A stretch of DNA of 42,887 bases from Scytonema sp. UIC 10036 (GTDB taxonomy: Bacteria; Cyanobacteriota; Cyanobacteriia; Cyanobacteriales; Nostocaceae), in NCBI RefSeq assembly GCF_009725235.1, contig NZ_WJFC01000109.1, positions 1 to 42,887 on the forward strand, written 5' to 3'. Shown in pieces: positions 1 to 8,780 of the stretch; positions within the stretch are counted from its first letter, which is position 1, and each line of letters starts with the position of its first letter. A program made the position numbers and the translations under genes. The notes beneath the pieces were generated by a model. The model searched no databases. It was not told where the DNA came from and was given only the letters and a program-made list of their open reading frames with translations.

Positions 1-488
1 GGGTTAGGGTGGGGTAAAAAATATTTGATACATCAATCATGACTTTTCAAACATCCTCTAAGAATTGCATTCACCTTTTCATCCTCTGTTGTTATGTTAC
101 AAATAACATCAATTTCTATTTTTTACGAAGTTACTTAATTCTCACTTTTTTTTCAAATAACCAGAAGAAAAGTCTTACATAAATAGGAAAAAGTGTTTTT
201 TTAGTTTTATCAAAAAAAACAAATTAAGATATGAGAAAATATACGGAAATAATCAACTGATAAATTTAACTTAATGAGTTTTTAATCAGTAATTTCGTAA
301 AATAACTCATTCCCAGACTGAAATTCAACGGACATGGGAGTATTTGCTCGCTCGCAACGGTGGTAGCAGTACACCCTAGGAGACGGTTTACCAGCTCGCC
401 ATCTTCTCAAAATATCGATTTCTCAGGATGAGTTCAGTATGGTTTAAGCTAAGATAATTTCATTCCCTTCATTCTCTAAAGATTAATT
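1..488. other. Non-coding left end with inverted copy of helicase tail
   Basis: No intact gene is visible. Positions 8-64 are, on the minus strand, nearly identical to the last codons and downstream flank of the helicase gene at the right end of the window. The minus strand reads a short open stretch ending LRGCLKSHD-stop against LRGCFQSHD-stop in the helicase, preceded by about 19 unrelated codons and then a stop, so it is at most a remnant of a gene end. The rest is AT-rich. The stretch just before the Uma2 gene (about 455-488) is a plausible promoter region, with an AT-rich TAAGATAAT-like box, but this is weak. Confidence 0.6.
8..64. repeat. Left arm of window-end inverted repeat
   Basis: Matches the reverse complement of 42824-42887. 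The outer part (GGTGGGGTAAAAA) also occurs at 4071-4083, so the outermost bases belong to a dispersed repeat and the inner 40 bp are specific to the helicase tail. Confidence 0.9.
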
Positions 489-1172
489 ATGGTGTTGCAC
501 CAGCCTGCCCGTTCTACGCCTATTCCACCCTTAGAGAGTGGCGATCGCCTGACTCGTGCTGAGTTTGAGCGCCGCTATGAAGCAACCCCAGAAAAATTCA
601 AAGCAGAATTGATTGAAGGAGTGGTTTACGTGGCATCCCCTGTACGAGTCTTTCATAGTAATCCTCATTTCAATTTAATTACCTGGCTGGGAGTATACAG
701 TACGGCTACTCCGGGTGTAAGCGGGTCGGATAACGCCACAACTAGGCTGGACTTGGACAATGAACCCCAACCGGATGCCCTACTGCTGGTTGAAATTGGT
801 GGTACCTCGACCATCAGTGAAGATGGCTACATTGAAGGGGCACCGGAATTAGTAGCGGAAATTGCGACCAGCAGTGCAGCAATTGATTTAGGGACTAAGC
901 GAAATGTCTACCGCCGCAATGGCGTGCAAGAGTATTTGGTGTGGCAAACCTTTGAAAATCGCTTCAGTTGGTTCCGGTTACAATCAGAGGAATTTGTATT
1001 AATTGAACCCGATGCTGATGGGATAATTCGTAGTAGCGTGTTTCCGGGGTTGTGGCTCTTGGTGTCGGCTTTATTAGAGGGCAACATGATGGAAGTGCTA
1101 AATGTGCTGCAAGCAGGTATTGGTGACCCGAAACATCAAGCGTTTGTTAAGGAGTTAGCAGGGCGATTGTAA
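489..1172 (+). CDS. Uma2 family (DUF820) endonuclease-like protein
   Basis: 227 residues. The order of motifs matches the Uma2/DUF820 PD-(D/E)XK-like family that is greatly expanded in cyanobacteria: an N-terminal region with RAEFERRYEATPEKFKAELI, the acidic NEPQPDALLLVE segment, ELVAEIATSS, then KRNVYRRNGVQEYLVW. The Asp of PDALL, the Glu of VAEI and the following Lys/Tyr region correspond to the putative metal and catalytic residues. Members are annotated as restriction-endonuclease-like but their biological targets are generally unknown. The gene stands alone, with the MFS gene 76 bp downstream on the same strand. Start chosen at the ATG after an AT-rich leader. Family assignment is firm; function is not. 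Confidence 0.85.
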   Translation: MVLHQPARSTPIPPLESGDRLTRAEFERRYEATPEKFKAELIEGVVYVASPVRVFHSNPHFNLITWLGVYSTATPGVSGSDNATTRLDLDNEPQPDALLLVEIGGTSTISEDGYIEGAPELVAEIATSSAAIDLGTKRNVYRRNGVQEYLVWQTFENRFSWFRLQSEEFVLIEPDADGIIRSSVFPGLWLLVSALLEGNMMEVLNVLQAGIGDPKHQAFVKELAGRL

Positions 1173-1248
1173 CGCTCTCGGTAGAATTGAGAACATTATT
1201 AATATGCGTCTTTACTTTTTGCAGTTCCCTTGAGCAAAAGAGGTTCCT

Positions 1249-2511
1249 ATGCCAACAGCTACAGCGTCTATCGGAAAAATACGGTGGCGCATTCCAATAG
1301 TTCTCGCTGTCACACTATTCGTCAACTATTTAGACCGCAACAATCTCTCGCTAGCACTACCACAAATTGCTCGCGACTTTGGCTGGAGCGATCGCGAAAT
1401 TGGTTCAAATGGTGAATGGCTGTTGGGCGCGTTCTTCTTATCTTATGGGTTGTCAAACATGCTCCTCAGCCCACTTGCCGAACGGTTTAGTCCCAAACGC
1501 AGCACAATCGCAGCCATAGCAGCATTTTCTTTATTCACAATTCTGTGTGCGCCGTTGGGACAGTCCCTCACTGCGCTGATCGTTCTGCGCTTGCTGTTAG
1601 GGCTTGGTGAGGGAGTTCATATCCCGATGCTGAGTGCAATGACCAGCCATTGGTTCCCAGACACGGAGCGATCGCGAGCCAATGCGATTTGGGGTCTTGG
1701 AATTATCCTTGCTACTGCATCGGCTCCTCTACTTATCGTTCCGTCGATTCACTCCATTGGTTGGCGTCCTACCTTTGCTTTATTAGGTGCTGTCGGGATG
1801 TTAGTGTCAATTCCACTCGTTTGGTTTTTTGTGCAGGATGAGCCACATCAAAACCATAGTGTGAGCGATATGGAGTTGGTATATATTCGTACAGGAAGGG
1901 GAATTGCTGAGAATGCAGGAATGAGAATACCAAGAGGAAGTTATATACGCGATCGCCGATTTTGGTTGGTGGTTTTAGGCGGTACCCTCAACGCCTTCTG
2001 TGCCTTTGGTATACTCAACTGGTTACCAACTTACTTCAACCGTGCCAAAGGGATTGACTTCGAGCAATTGGGTTGGCCCCTAGCGTTCATTTTTGCAGCA
2101 GGTATCGTAGGTATTGTTGTGATGGCATACTTGGGGGATAAACTACAGCGCCGAATACTGCTTGCAAGCGTTGGTTTTCTGATTGCTGGTGTTATGGTTT
2201 ATATTGCATCAAGTGTTAATACGTTAGGTCTGTTAGTGGTATTCTTTGCGATCGCAGTCTTCTTCCAAAGTGCCTATGGTGCTCAAGAATACGCAATTGT
2301 TCAACGTCTGTTACCGACTAACCGAGTAGGTGCTGGTACAGGGCTATACAACGGTCTTTCCGTTCTGTTTGGAGGTGTTGGTGGTTCGCTGATTCCTGGT
2401 TCAATCGTTGCAGCAACTGGTAGTTTTGACGCAGCAATTTTAAGTATTGTTATCGGTGCTTTGCTAGCAGCAGGCGTAATGTTTTTGTTAACACGGATGA
2501 TTAAGTACTAA
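1249..2511 (+). CDS. MFS transporter
   Basis: 420 residues with about 12 hydrophobic segments, a major facilitator superfamily carrier of the inner membrane. The N-terminal segment FVNYLDRNNLSLALPQIA and the motif-A-like loop SPLAERFSPKRS between helices 2 and 3 are typical of the ACS (anion:cation symporter) branch, which includes carriers for organic acids and sugar acids. The second half begins after a cytoplasmic loop near residue 230 and carries the paired loop GDKLQRR. The ATG at 1249 follows an AGAGG ribosome site. No neighbouring gene indicates the substrate, and the branch assignment is by general resemblance. Confidence 0.85.
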   Translation: MPTATASIGKIRWRIPIVLAVTLFVNYLDRNNLSLALPQIARDFGWSDREIGSNGEWLLGAFFLSYGLSNMLLSPLAERFSPKRSTIAAIAAFSLFTILCAPLGQSLTALIVLRLLLGLGEGVHIPMLSAMTSHWFPDTERSRANAIWGLGIILATASAPLLIVPSIHSIGWRPTFALLGAVGMLVSIPLVWFFVQDEPHQNHSVSDMELVYIRTGRGIAENAGMRIPRGSYIRDRRFWLVVLGGTLNAFCAFGILNWLPTYFNRAKGIDFEQLGWPLAFIFAAGIVGIVVMAYLGDKLQRRILLASVGFLIAGVMVYIASSVNTLGLLVVFFAIAVFFQSAYGAQEYAIVQRLLPTNRVGAGTGLYNGLSVLFGGVGGSLIPGSIVAATGSFDAAILSIVIGALLAAGVMFLLTRMIKY

Positions 2512-2754
2512 CTTAAGAAGTTAGACGCCAAGGTATCGAAACGCGTATCTGAGCGAGTTATCTTACGACGCAACTCCCATTACTGGCAGTAAGATGCTCG
2601 GGAAAATCAATTGCCTTGGAAAAAATAGTGAAATTCGGTGTTTAAATCTTGTCAAACAATCTAAAATGCTTGACCCTGATGTACAAAAAAAATTTCACGA
2701 TCTCATCTGTCCTACCTAACCTGGTACTCGGAAGATTGTAACTTAGTAAACATT
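2512..2754. other. Spacer after MFS gene
   Basis: No gene or recognisable RNA is seen between the MFS stop and the decayed ABC fragment. Confidence 0.4.
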
Positions 2755-3008
2755 TAATGCAGTAACTCCTCCACCTGATGCTGGCTCCATAATTGTCTAT
2801 AAAGACTTGGTTGCTACAAAAGTACCAGTTGCATTCCTGTCTGAACAATCTTGCCTTTATCCATCACACATAAGATAGGAGCATCAACTAGTAAGGCTCT
2901 AGACAAAGAAGTCCGTTGACGCTATCCCCCAGATAAAGTTATGCCGCGTTCGCCAACTATTGTTTCGTACTGTTGGGGAAAGTTCATATTTTCTGGATGA
3001 ATTTGTGC
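2755..3008 (-). pseudogene. Decayed partial copy of the ABC exporter 3' end
   Basis: The minus strand here is a diverged copy of the end of the ABC exporter gene at 4102-5853. Blocks match in order: around 2765-2868 against 4111-4216, and 2871-3008 against 4357-4495. Between them about 138 bp (46 codons) present in the exporter are missing. The lost segment encodes Walker B, the D-loop and the switch His, so the fragment could not hydrolyse ATP. The copy stops abruptly at both ends and has no start codon. It lies about 1.1 kb from the functional gene in the same orientation, which suggests a local duplication followed by decay. Confidence 0.85.
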
Positions 3009-3089
3009 CTGAATTTACAAAAATCCCTACTTGCTCGCACGCATCTATAATAAGAATATGGAAAATGATAGGTAAAAGTAGGTGTAATT

Positions 3090-3365
3090 ATGCAGGCTAT
3101 TTTTTGGACTGTAGAGGAAGTTGCCCAAAGAGCCAAACAGTTTTATGAGGATGGGATTCGGCAACAGGTCGAGCATAGCGATAATATTGGCAAAATGATT
3201 GTTATTGATGCTGAAACTGGCGAATATGGAATTGATAAAACTGTTGTAGAATCAGCATTAAGCTTAAAGCAGAAGAATCCAAACGCCAGATTATTTACTA
3301 TACGAATCGGTTATGATGTTGCATTTAGTTTTGGCAATGCTCCATTGAAGCGTACAGTTGAATGA
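3090..3365 (+). CDS. Small conserved protein, first gene of protease pair
   Basis: 91 residues, soluble, beginning MQAIFWTVEEVAQRAKQFY and with a central IGKMIVIDAETGEYGID segment. I recognise it only as the kind of small cyanobacterial protein that sits directly upstream of a clan AA aspartic protease. The two genes overlap by ATGA at 3362-3365, which implies translational coupling. The ATG at 3090 follows an AGTAGGTG ribosome site at suitable spacing. The arrangement of two small overlapping genes resembles a toxin-antitoxin pair, but no toxin fold is evident and that reading is inference. Confidence 0.7.
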   Translation: MQAIFWTVEEVAQRAKQFYEDGIRQQVEHSDNIGKMIVIDAETGEYGIDKTVVESALSLKQKNPNARLFTIRIGYDVAFSFGNAPLKRTVE

Positions 3366-3679
3366 TTTACGGAAGATTGATTGACCACAAGGCAATAGTT
3401 CCAGTAATTTTTCGTTTACCACAACAACCGGATTTTTCTGTGGATTTTGCCATCGATACTGGATTCAACGGCTATCTTACCTTACCACCACAAGCAGTCA
3501 GTGCAATGAATCTTCCTCTATATTCCAGTACACCTATAAGGTTAGCTGATGGTAGTGAAGCTTTATCAGCTATACACTTAGCGACTATTGTTTGGGATGA
3601 TGTAGAAAAAGTCATCCTAATTTTAGCTTCTGGTTATAAACCTTTACTAGGAACTGCGATGATGGCAGGATATCATTGA
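3362..3679 (+). CDS. Clan AA (retropepsin-like) aspartic protease, probably truncated
   Basis: 105 residues. The motif FAIDTGFNGYLTL (DTG, near residue 32) and the late PLLGTAMMAGYH (hhLGxxhh) match single-domain retropepsin-like proteases, which act as dimers. The frame hits TGA at 3677-3679 just after GYH. The same frame then continues with EIDFEDNGLVSLEKIQ and stops at 3742. That continuation looks like the usual terminal strand of this family, whose members normally read on past the LLG motif, so the TGA is likely a nonsense mutation that removes the last 20 or so residues. The gene overlaps its upstream partner by four bases. Confidence 0.75.
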   Translation: MIYGRLIDHKAIVPVIFRLPQQPDFSVDFAIDTGFNGYLTLPPQAVSAMNLPLYSSTPIRLADGSEALSAIHLATIVWDDVEKVILILASGYKPLLGTAMMAGYH

Positions 3680-3742
3680 GAGATAGATTTTGAAGACAAT
3701 GGTTTAGTTTCGTTAGAAAAAATACAATCTCCAACGTCATAA

Positions 3743-4101
3743 GATTCTTACTTAGATAAATATCATAGCAATTGTCCTATCAAAATCAAGTTAAAGAAAT
3801 CAATGCGATCGCTCTCCCCAAAAAACTAGAATTCTCCCTCATACTTATATATTTATTTTTTCGATAGTGATGCACTTTTTACTGGTTAAGTTTAGACTGT
3901 TTCTCTAAATGTTGGGACAGGCGATCCCCCTTAAAAAAACTACCCCATCACACAAGTTAGATTTACCCCCCTTAATCCCCCCTTATAAAGGGGGGAAAGT
4001 GGTAATCCCCCCGATGGATTGGGGGAAACCATATTTCCAATTCCCTCCCCAATCCATCGGGGAGGGTTAGGGTGGGGTAAAAAAGACTAAAACCTCTACC
4101 T
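3743..4101. other. Spacer with GC-rich palindromic repeats
   Basis: AT-rich DNA to about 3900, then a C/G-rich repeat block (3960-4083) described separately. No gene seen. Confidence 0.6.
3977..4062. repeat. Double hairpin repeat, cyanobacterial dispersed type
   Basis: Two palindromes follow one another. The first is six C, a 7-bp spacer and six G at 3977-3995. The second is CCCCGATGGATTGGGG at 4009-4024 with its exact reverse complement at 4047-4062 and a 22-bp loop. The following GGGTTAGGGTGGGGTAAAAA (4064-4083) recurs at the left window edge and, in part, inverted at the right edge. It lies just past the stop of the minus-strand exporter gene, so it could also end that transcript. Confidence 0.8.
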
Positions 4102-5853
4102 CTAATGCAACAATTCCTCCACCTGATGCTGGCTCCATAATTTTTTGTAAAGCCCTGGTTGCTGCAAAAGTTCCAGTTGCGTTCCTGTCTGAACAATCTT
4201 ACCTTTATCCATCACAAAAATTCGGTCAGCAGCCGCAGCAGCAGACAGCTGATGAGTGATAAACACAACTGTTTTCTTTTGCCTGCCGCTAGAAAAATTA
4301 TTTAAAATTTTTGTAGCAGTTTGGTTATCAACACTAGAAAGGGCATCATCTAATACTAAGATAGGAGCATCAACTAGTAAGGCTCTAGACAAAGCAGTTC
4401 GTTGGCGCTGTCCCCCAGATAAAGTTATACCGCGTTCACCAACTATTGTTTCGTACTGTTGGGGAAAGTTCACAATTTCTGGATGAATTTGTGCTAGTTT
4501 TGCTGCTGATTCTACTTCTACTTGTTCGCTAATTGGATCGCCATAACGAATATTGTTCTTAATAGTGGTGCTGAAAAGAAAACTATCTTGGGGAACGAAA
4601 GCAATAGCGCTTCTTAAATCTCTCAATGCTATTTTAGTAATATCTACACCGTCTAAAAATAACTGCCCCGGTTCGATATCTAACAGCCTGGGCAAAGCAT
4701 TTGCTAAAGTGGATTTTCCCGAACCAATAGCACCTACAATTGCTACCAATTCACCAGGAGATATGTTAAAGTTAACGTGATCGAGTGCGGGCGTAGAGTA
4801 ACCGGGGTAGGTAAAACTTAAATTTTTAGCTGTTAGTTGTCCTTTAACTTCCTCTTTTGGCAAATGAGTAGCATCTAAGCTGTCTTGAATTTTGGGTTGA
4901 ACGGTGAAAATTGTTTCAATGCGGTCGATACTGACTTCACCCCTCTGATACGTCGTGATGGTAAAGCCTAACAATGCTGTGGGAAAAACGAGGCGTTCAA
5001 CATAGAGTAACAGTGCAACGAAATCCCCAACAGCAAGAGTTCCGGCAGCTATCCGGGTTGCCCCCAGCCAAATAATAATCAAAGAACTGATAGTGGCTAA
5101 ACCACCAATCAGTGGAAACAATGTATTTCTGATTTTTGCAAGGTTTAAGTTAGCTTGCAATAACTGTTCGTTTCTCTCGGCAAAAGCACGGCGTTCATTT
5201 TCTTCTTGAGCGTAGATTTTTATCAGGGCAATACCGCTCACATCCTCTTGAATCAGTTCGCTAATATTAGAAAGTTTCTCCTGTACAGCAAGTTGTTCGT
5301 TGCGAAGGCGAGCGCTAAACAAATGAACTAACAAAAACATGAAGGGGTAGATTGCCAACGACGCTAATGTGAGATCCACACTAATAGCTAGCATCACTGG
5401 TAAAGTGAGCGTGTAAGCAAACAGGGTATTTGCCAGACTGAGAACTGCAAAACCCAATAACCGACGGATATTATCTACATCGCTTGTTGCCCGACTAATC
5501 AGATCCCCAGCAGTGTTTTTGGCAAAATATGATGGTTCTAACTTCAGTAAGTGCTCAAAAATCCTTTGTTTCAGATCAAATTCAACCTGACGCCCCACAC
5601 CGAATATCCATATGCGCGAAGCCATACGGATCAGCCACATTGCTGAAGTAAACAATACTATTCTGATAACAAAATATGATACTTGGGTCGGAGTAAATTC
5701 TGTAGAGAGTTTATCTATGGTGTCACGGATCAACAAAGGGATGTAAACACCCAATCCGTTGACGATTAATAAAGAAATAATCCCTAAGGTTGCATCCCGC
5801 CAATAAGGACGCAGGTATGCACCAAGTTTAGCTAGCCGTCGTGATTTTGCCAT
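4102..5853 (-). CDS. ABC exporter half-transporter (MsbA/MdlA-like)
   Basis: 583 residues: a six-helix transmembrane domain (about 1-310) fused to an ATP-binding domain (about 340-583), so it works as a homo- or heterodimer in the inner membrane. Visible motifs are Walker A GAIGSGKST, the Q-loop VPQDSFLF, the signature LSGGQRQR, the Walker B stretch ILVLDDALSSVD and the switch THQL. The residue after the Walker B Asp is Asp rather than the catalytic Glu. That is typical of the degenerate-site subunit of heterodimeric exporters such as the TM287/BmrC/MdlA group, yet no partner half lies nearby. ATG start at 5853. Substrate unknown. A decayed copy of its 3' end lies at 2755-3008. Confidence 0.9.
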   Translation of the reverse strand: MAKSRRLAKLGAYLRPYWRDATLGIISLLIVNGLGVYIPLLIRDTIDKLSTEFTPTQVSYFVIRIVLFTSAMWLIRMASRIWIFGVGRQVEFDLKQRIFEHLLKLEPSYFAKNTAGDLISRATSDVDNIRRLLGFAVLSLANTLFAYTLTLPVMLAISVDLTLASLAIYPFMFLLVHLFSARLRNEQLAVQEKLSNISELIQEDVSGIALIKIYAQEENERRAFAERNEQLLQANLNLAKIRNTLFPLIGGLATISSLIIIWLGATRIAAGTLAVGDFVALLLYVERLVFPTALLGFTITTYQRGEVSIDRIETIFTVQPKIQDSLDATHLPKEEVKGQLTAKNLSFTYPGYSTPALDHVNFNISPGELVAIVGAIGSGKSTLANALPRLLDIEPGQLFLDGVDITKIALRDLRSAIAFVPQDSFLFSTTIKNNIRYGDPISEQVEVESAAKLAQIHPEIVNFPQQYETIVGERGITLSGGQRQRTALSRALLVDAPILVLDDALSSVDNQTATKILNNFSSGRQKKTVVFITHQLSAAAAADRIFVMDKGKIVQTGTQLELLQQPGLYKKLWSQHQVEELLH

Positions 5854-6051
5854 TCCAGCCCAGAAAGCAACTTTTTTATCTTATCTCTAACCCAAATATA
5901 GCCGTCTTCTGACTGTGGGGCAATTTGAATAAAGTTTGAAGGATGAAGGATAAAGGATGAATAAAGAATCGTATTCCGACAGAATCCCCTAACCCAATTG
6001 GTAGGGTGTACTTTATACTTCATACTTCATACTTTATCCTTTTAGGAAAAA

Positions 6052-6735
6052 TTACCTTCCACCACGCAAGAAGCCTGAAATATAGTTGAGGTAAGTTTCC
6101 CACACTCGCGATGTTAGCGCCAATGTTTCGGCATTAGGGACGAAGTCTTCAAGCCGCAATCCTCGTCTTACAGTGTCGGCTGGGGTTTGCGCCAGATATG
6201 GTGCTCTGGCAATAACCGCATCTCCAACATCTGACACAACTGCTGTTGGACTGTATGCTGATGCTACAAGTGTTTCATATCCAGAAGTGGAAGGATCTGC
6301 CATAGAAGCAGTTAACCGCCCATTTTGGTACATAACCTGACTGGTGATGGATGGATCGACAACCATCGCTGCTACTGGCGATCGCACCAGAAAATAAGCA
6401 ACTGCTGGTGTACTTGCCAACAATAAAATCACCAATGCCCAACCCAGTAAATATCCTCCTGGTTGTTTTAACCCACCTTTGTCCATATTTTGGGCTGCAA
6501 GAATCATCAGCAAAATCGATGCTCCTAGAGGTTTGAGTGGGAACGACACTACTCTCCATAAGGAAGCAATAGCAGGTTCGGTGGGGTTGACGAAAGATAG
6601 CAACACCACAACGAACAGAACCACCAAGAATAATCGAGCAACGAAATTGCCTTGAGGATAGAATCTCTGAAACAGAGAGTATATGATGGCTCCCACAAGC
6701 AGCCACAGTAATACTCGGCTTAACAGTACAAACAT
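6052..6735 (-). CDS. Multi-pass membrane protein of unknown function
   Basis: 227 residues. Four hydrophobic segments occupy roughly residues 1-120 (starting MFVLLSRVLLWLLVGAIIY). A soluble tail of about 100 residues follows, ending in ETYLNYISGFLRGGR. The N-terminal half vaguely resembles the membrane part of cyanobacterial YdcF/ElyC (DUF218) proteins, but the catalytic DUF218 core is not seen, so I do not assign that family. ATG start at 6735. It is encoded on the same strand as the ABC exporter, 198 bp upstream of it, and divergently from galE. Confidence 0.65.
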   Translation of the reverse strand: MFVLLSRVLLWLLVGAIIYSLFQRFYPQGNFVARLFLVVLFVVVLLSFVNPTEPAIASLWRVVSFPLKPLGASILLMILAAQNMDKGGLKQPGGYLLGWALVILLLASTPAVAYFLVRSPVAAMVVDPSITSQVMYQNGRLTASMADPSTSGYETLVASAYSPTAVVSDVGDAVIARAPYLAQTPADTVRRGLRLEDFVPNAETLALTSRVWETYLNYISGFLRGGR

Positions 6736-6991
6736 AGATTGACTCTCAAATCTGAATTTTTCGGTCAGCCTCAGGTTTTAGGTAGTGGGGTTATTGTACT
6801 GCCAAATTGTAAAAGCACTCTTACTTGACATAAAATACCTCACATCCACAACACAACGACTACCGTCGTAGTGATTTTAGAGCAAAATCTTCCAAATGAA
6901 ACAATGAATCTGTAATTTTCTTCATCAGTAATTTGCCTCCTGTAGACTAAGTTAGTTTAGATAGTAGTTTCACGATACGCAAGGACAAACT

Positions 6992-7990
6992 ATGTCTCAT
7001 GGAAAACCCACCATTTTGGTGACAGGCGGAGCAGGATACATTGGTTCCCACACGGTGCTTGCCCTCAAGCTTGAGGGTTTTGACGTTATAGTACTAGATA
7101 ATTTGGTTTATGGTCACCGCGATTTGGTAGAACAAGTTTTACAGGTCAAACTTGTGCAGGGGGACACAAACGACCAAGCACTTTTGAATGATTTATTTAA
7201 AACACATGACATTGCCGCTGTGATGCATTTTTCAGCCTACGCCTACGTAGGAGAATCGGTCACCGATCCTGCAAAATACTACCGCAACAACGTTACTGGC
7301 ACTCTCACCCTGTTAGAAGCGATGCTAGCCGCATCTGTTAAGAAATTTGTATTTTCTTCTACTTGTGCAACTTATGGTGTACCCCAAGTTGTACCTATTC
7401 CTGAAGACCATCCCCAAAACCCTATTAATCCTTACGGAGCAACAAAACTCATGGTAGAGAAAATTCTCTCTGACTTTGATGCTGCCTATGATTTTAAATC
7501 AGTAAGATTCCGTTATTTTAATGCTGCAGGCGCTCACCCAGAAGGTTTGTTAGGAGAAGATCACAATCCAGAAACTCATTTGATTCCCCTAGTGCTCCTA
7601 GCAGCTATGGGTAAACGCGACTCTATCTCCGTTTTTGGAACGGATTACCCTACTCCCGATGGCACTTGTGTTAGAGACTACATTCATGTTTCCGATTTAG
7701 CAGATGCCCACGTTTTAGGGTTGAAATACTTATTAGAAGGAGGAAACAGCGAAGTGTTTAACTTAGGAAATGGCAATGGTTTTTCAGTAAAAGAAGTGAT
7801 TGACACTGCCAAGAAAGTTACAAGAAAGGACATCAAAGTCGTGGAATGCGATCGCCGTTCGGGCGATCCACCATCACTCATTGGAAGTGGTGAAAAAGCT
7901 AGAAAAATTTTGGGCTGGAATCCACAGTACTCATCTTTAGAGAACATTATTTCTCACGCTTGGCAGTGGCATCAGAAGCGGCATAAGTGA
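6992..7990 (+). CDS. galE: UDP-glucose 4-epimerase
   Basis: 332 residues, the usual GalE length. It is an extended short-chain dehydrogenase with the NAD-binding TGGAGYIGSH near residue 11, the catalytic Ser/Thr region SSTCATYG, the YGATK (YxxxK) catalytic pair around residue 150, and the sugar-binding RYFNAAGAHPEG and RDYIHVSDLADAH segments. It interconverts UDP-glucose and UDP-galactose, supplying galactose for polysaccharide and glycolipid synthesis. The ATG at 6992 follows AAGGAC. It is a lone gene converging on the minus-strand genes at 8091-10002. Confidence 0.95.
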   Translation: MSHGKPTILVTGGAGYIGSHTVLALKLEGFDVIVLDNLVYGHRDLVEQVLQVKLVQGDTNDQALLNDLFKTHDIAAVMHFSAYAYVGESVTDPAKYYRNNVTGTLTLLEAMLAASVKKFVFSSTCATYGVPQVVPIPEDHPQNPINPYGATKLMVEKILSDFDAAYDFKSVRFRYFNAAGAHPEGLLGEDHNPETHLIPLVLLAAMGKRDSISVFGTDYPTPDGTCVRDYIHVSDLADAHVLGLKYLLEGGNSEVFNLGNGNGFSVKEVIDTAKKVTRKDIKVVECDRRSGDPPSLIGSGEKARKILGWNPQYSSLENIISHAWQWHQKRHK

Positions 7991-8072
7991 GGAGACAAGG
8001 GAGACAAGGAGGACAAGGGAGACAAGGGAGACAACGTAGAACTTGCTTCCTTGTCTACCTTGTCTACCCCCT
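7989..8072. repeat. Purine/pyrimidine tandem repeats between convergent genes
   Basis: Several imperfect copies of GGGAGACAA run from about 7990 to 8033, followed by the complementary CTTGTCTAC units at about 8045-8070. The two blocks can pair into a long imperfect hairpin placed exactly between convergent genes. It may act as a two-way terminator; this role is inferred. Confidence 0.6.
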
Positions 8073-8090
8073 CTTCCTTGTCCCAATTCC

Positions 8091-8780
8091 CTAGTCCCTC
8101 TTTCTGCTTCGCAGTACTGCAAAAGATACACCTAAAACAGCAAGGGCTAATGAAGCGATCGCCCAAATTGGTGTACCTTGGGACTGGCTGGGGTTAACAT
8201 CAGAACTGGGGTCTTGTACTTGTGTATTATTTACTGCTACAGGTTCTGTAGTTGCTGAACCTGCAGCGACTGTGACGGAAAACTTTAACTCAAAGGGCTG
8301 AAAACTCCCTTCTTTTTTTGGTTTGCCACTTAGCTGTAATAAATAAGCCCCTGGTCTGGGAAAGATAATCTCCGAGCCTGGTATGCCTTTATACTTTTCT
8401 GCTACTACAGGTTGTAAAGATGGTTCTAGCAAAGGAGGTTCTTTCTGAGAATAAGGTTCAGCGTAAACAGCTAATTGGCAATTGCACTCAGTTAAAGGAA
8501 TAACCTTTCCCCCTCGGCGAGTGAGAGCAAACCAGGTTTTTGTTGCTTCCCCAGCACGAGGATTATCATTTGGTTCTAAATGGAGAGTCGCACCCACATC
8601 TGCTGCAGTTTTCACCTTGTGAGCATGGGCAGTAGAATTTGGGAGAAAAATAAATACAAAAAGTATTATATTACACCAGATAACTTTCTTAACCAGCAGA
8701 GAATGGGGAGTACTTTTGCTTAACTCTGGATGAGAAGAGAGAGAAGGAGTGGAGTTAACGCGACTTAGTAGAGGAAACAT
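8091..8780 (-). CDS. Periplasmic protein with C-terminal membrane anchor, partner of TauE/SafE gene
   Basis: About 229 residues from the ATG at 8780. An N-terminal extension leads to a signal-like hydrophobic stretch ending LPNSTAHAHKVK. An extracytoplasmic domain follows with a CNC cysteine pair and a PRPGAYLLQLSGKP segment that looks beta-rich, then a spacer, a single C-terminal membrane helix (IWAIASLALAVLGVSFAVL) and a basic RSRKRD tail. It overlaps the end of the upstream membrane-protein gene by 26 bp, so the two are probably co-translated. The mix of a His/Cys-containing domain and a metal-handling-type partner suggests a metal or redox role, which is inference. Family not recognised. 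Confidence 0.7.
   Translation of the reverse strand: MFPLLSRVNSTPSLSSHPELSKSTPHSLLVKKVIWCNIILFVFIFLPNSTAHAHKVKTAADVGATLHLEPNDNPRAGEATKTWFALTRRGGKVIPLTECNCQLAVYAEPYSQKEPPLLEPSLQPVVAEKYKGIPGSEIIFPRPGAYLLQLSGKPKKEGSFQPFELKFSVTVAAGSATTEPVAVNNTQVQDPSSDVNPSQSQGTPIWAIASLALAVLGVSFAVLRSRKRD

Noticed and set aside
5832..6023. Minus-strand open frame of 63 codons before the ABC exporter
   Set aside because: Starts in the spacer, overlaps the exporter start and includes low-complexity GGATGAA repeats.
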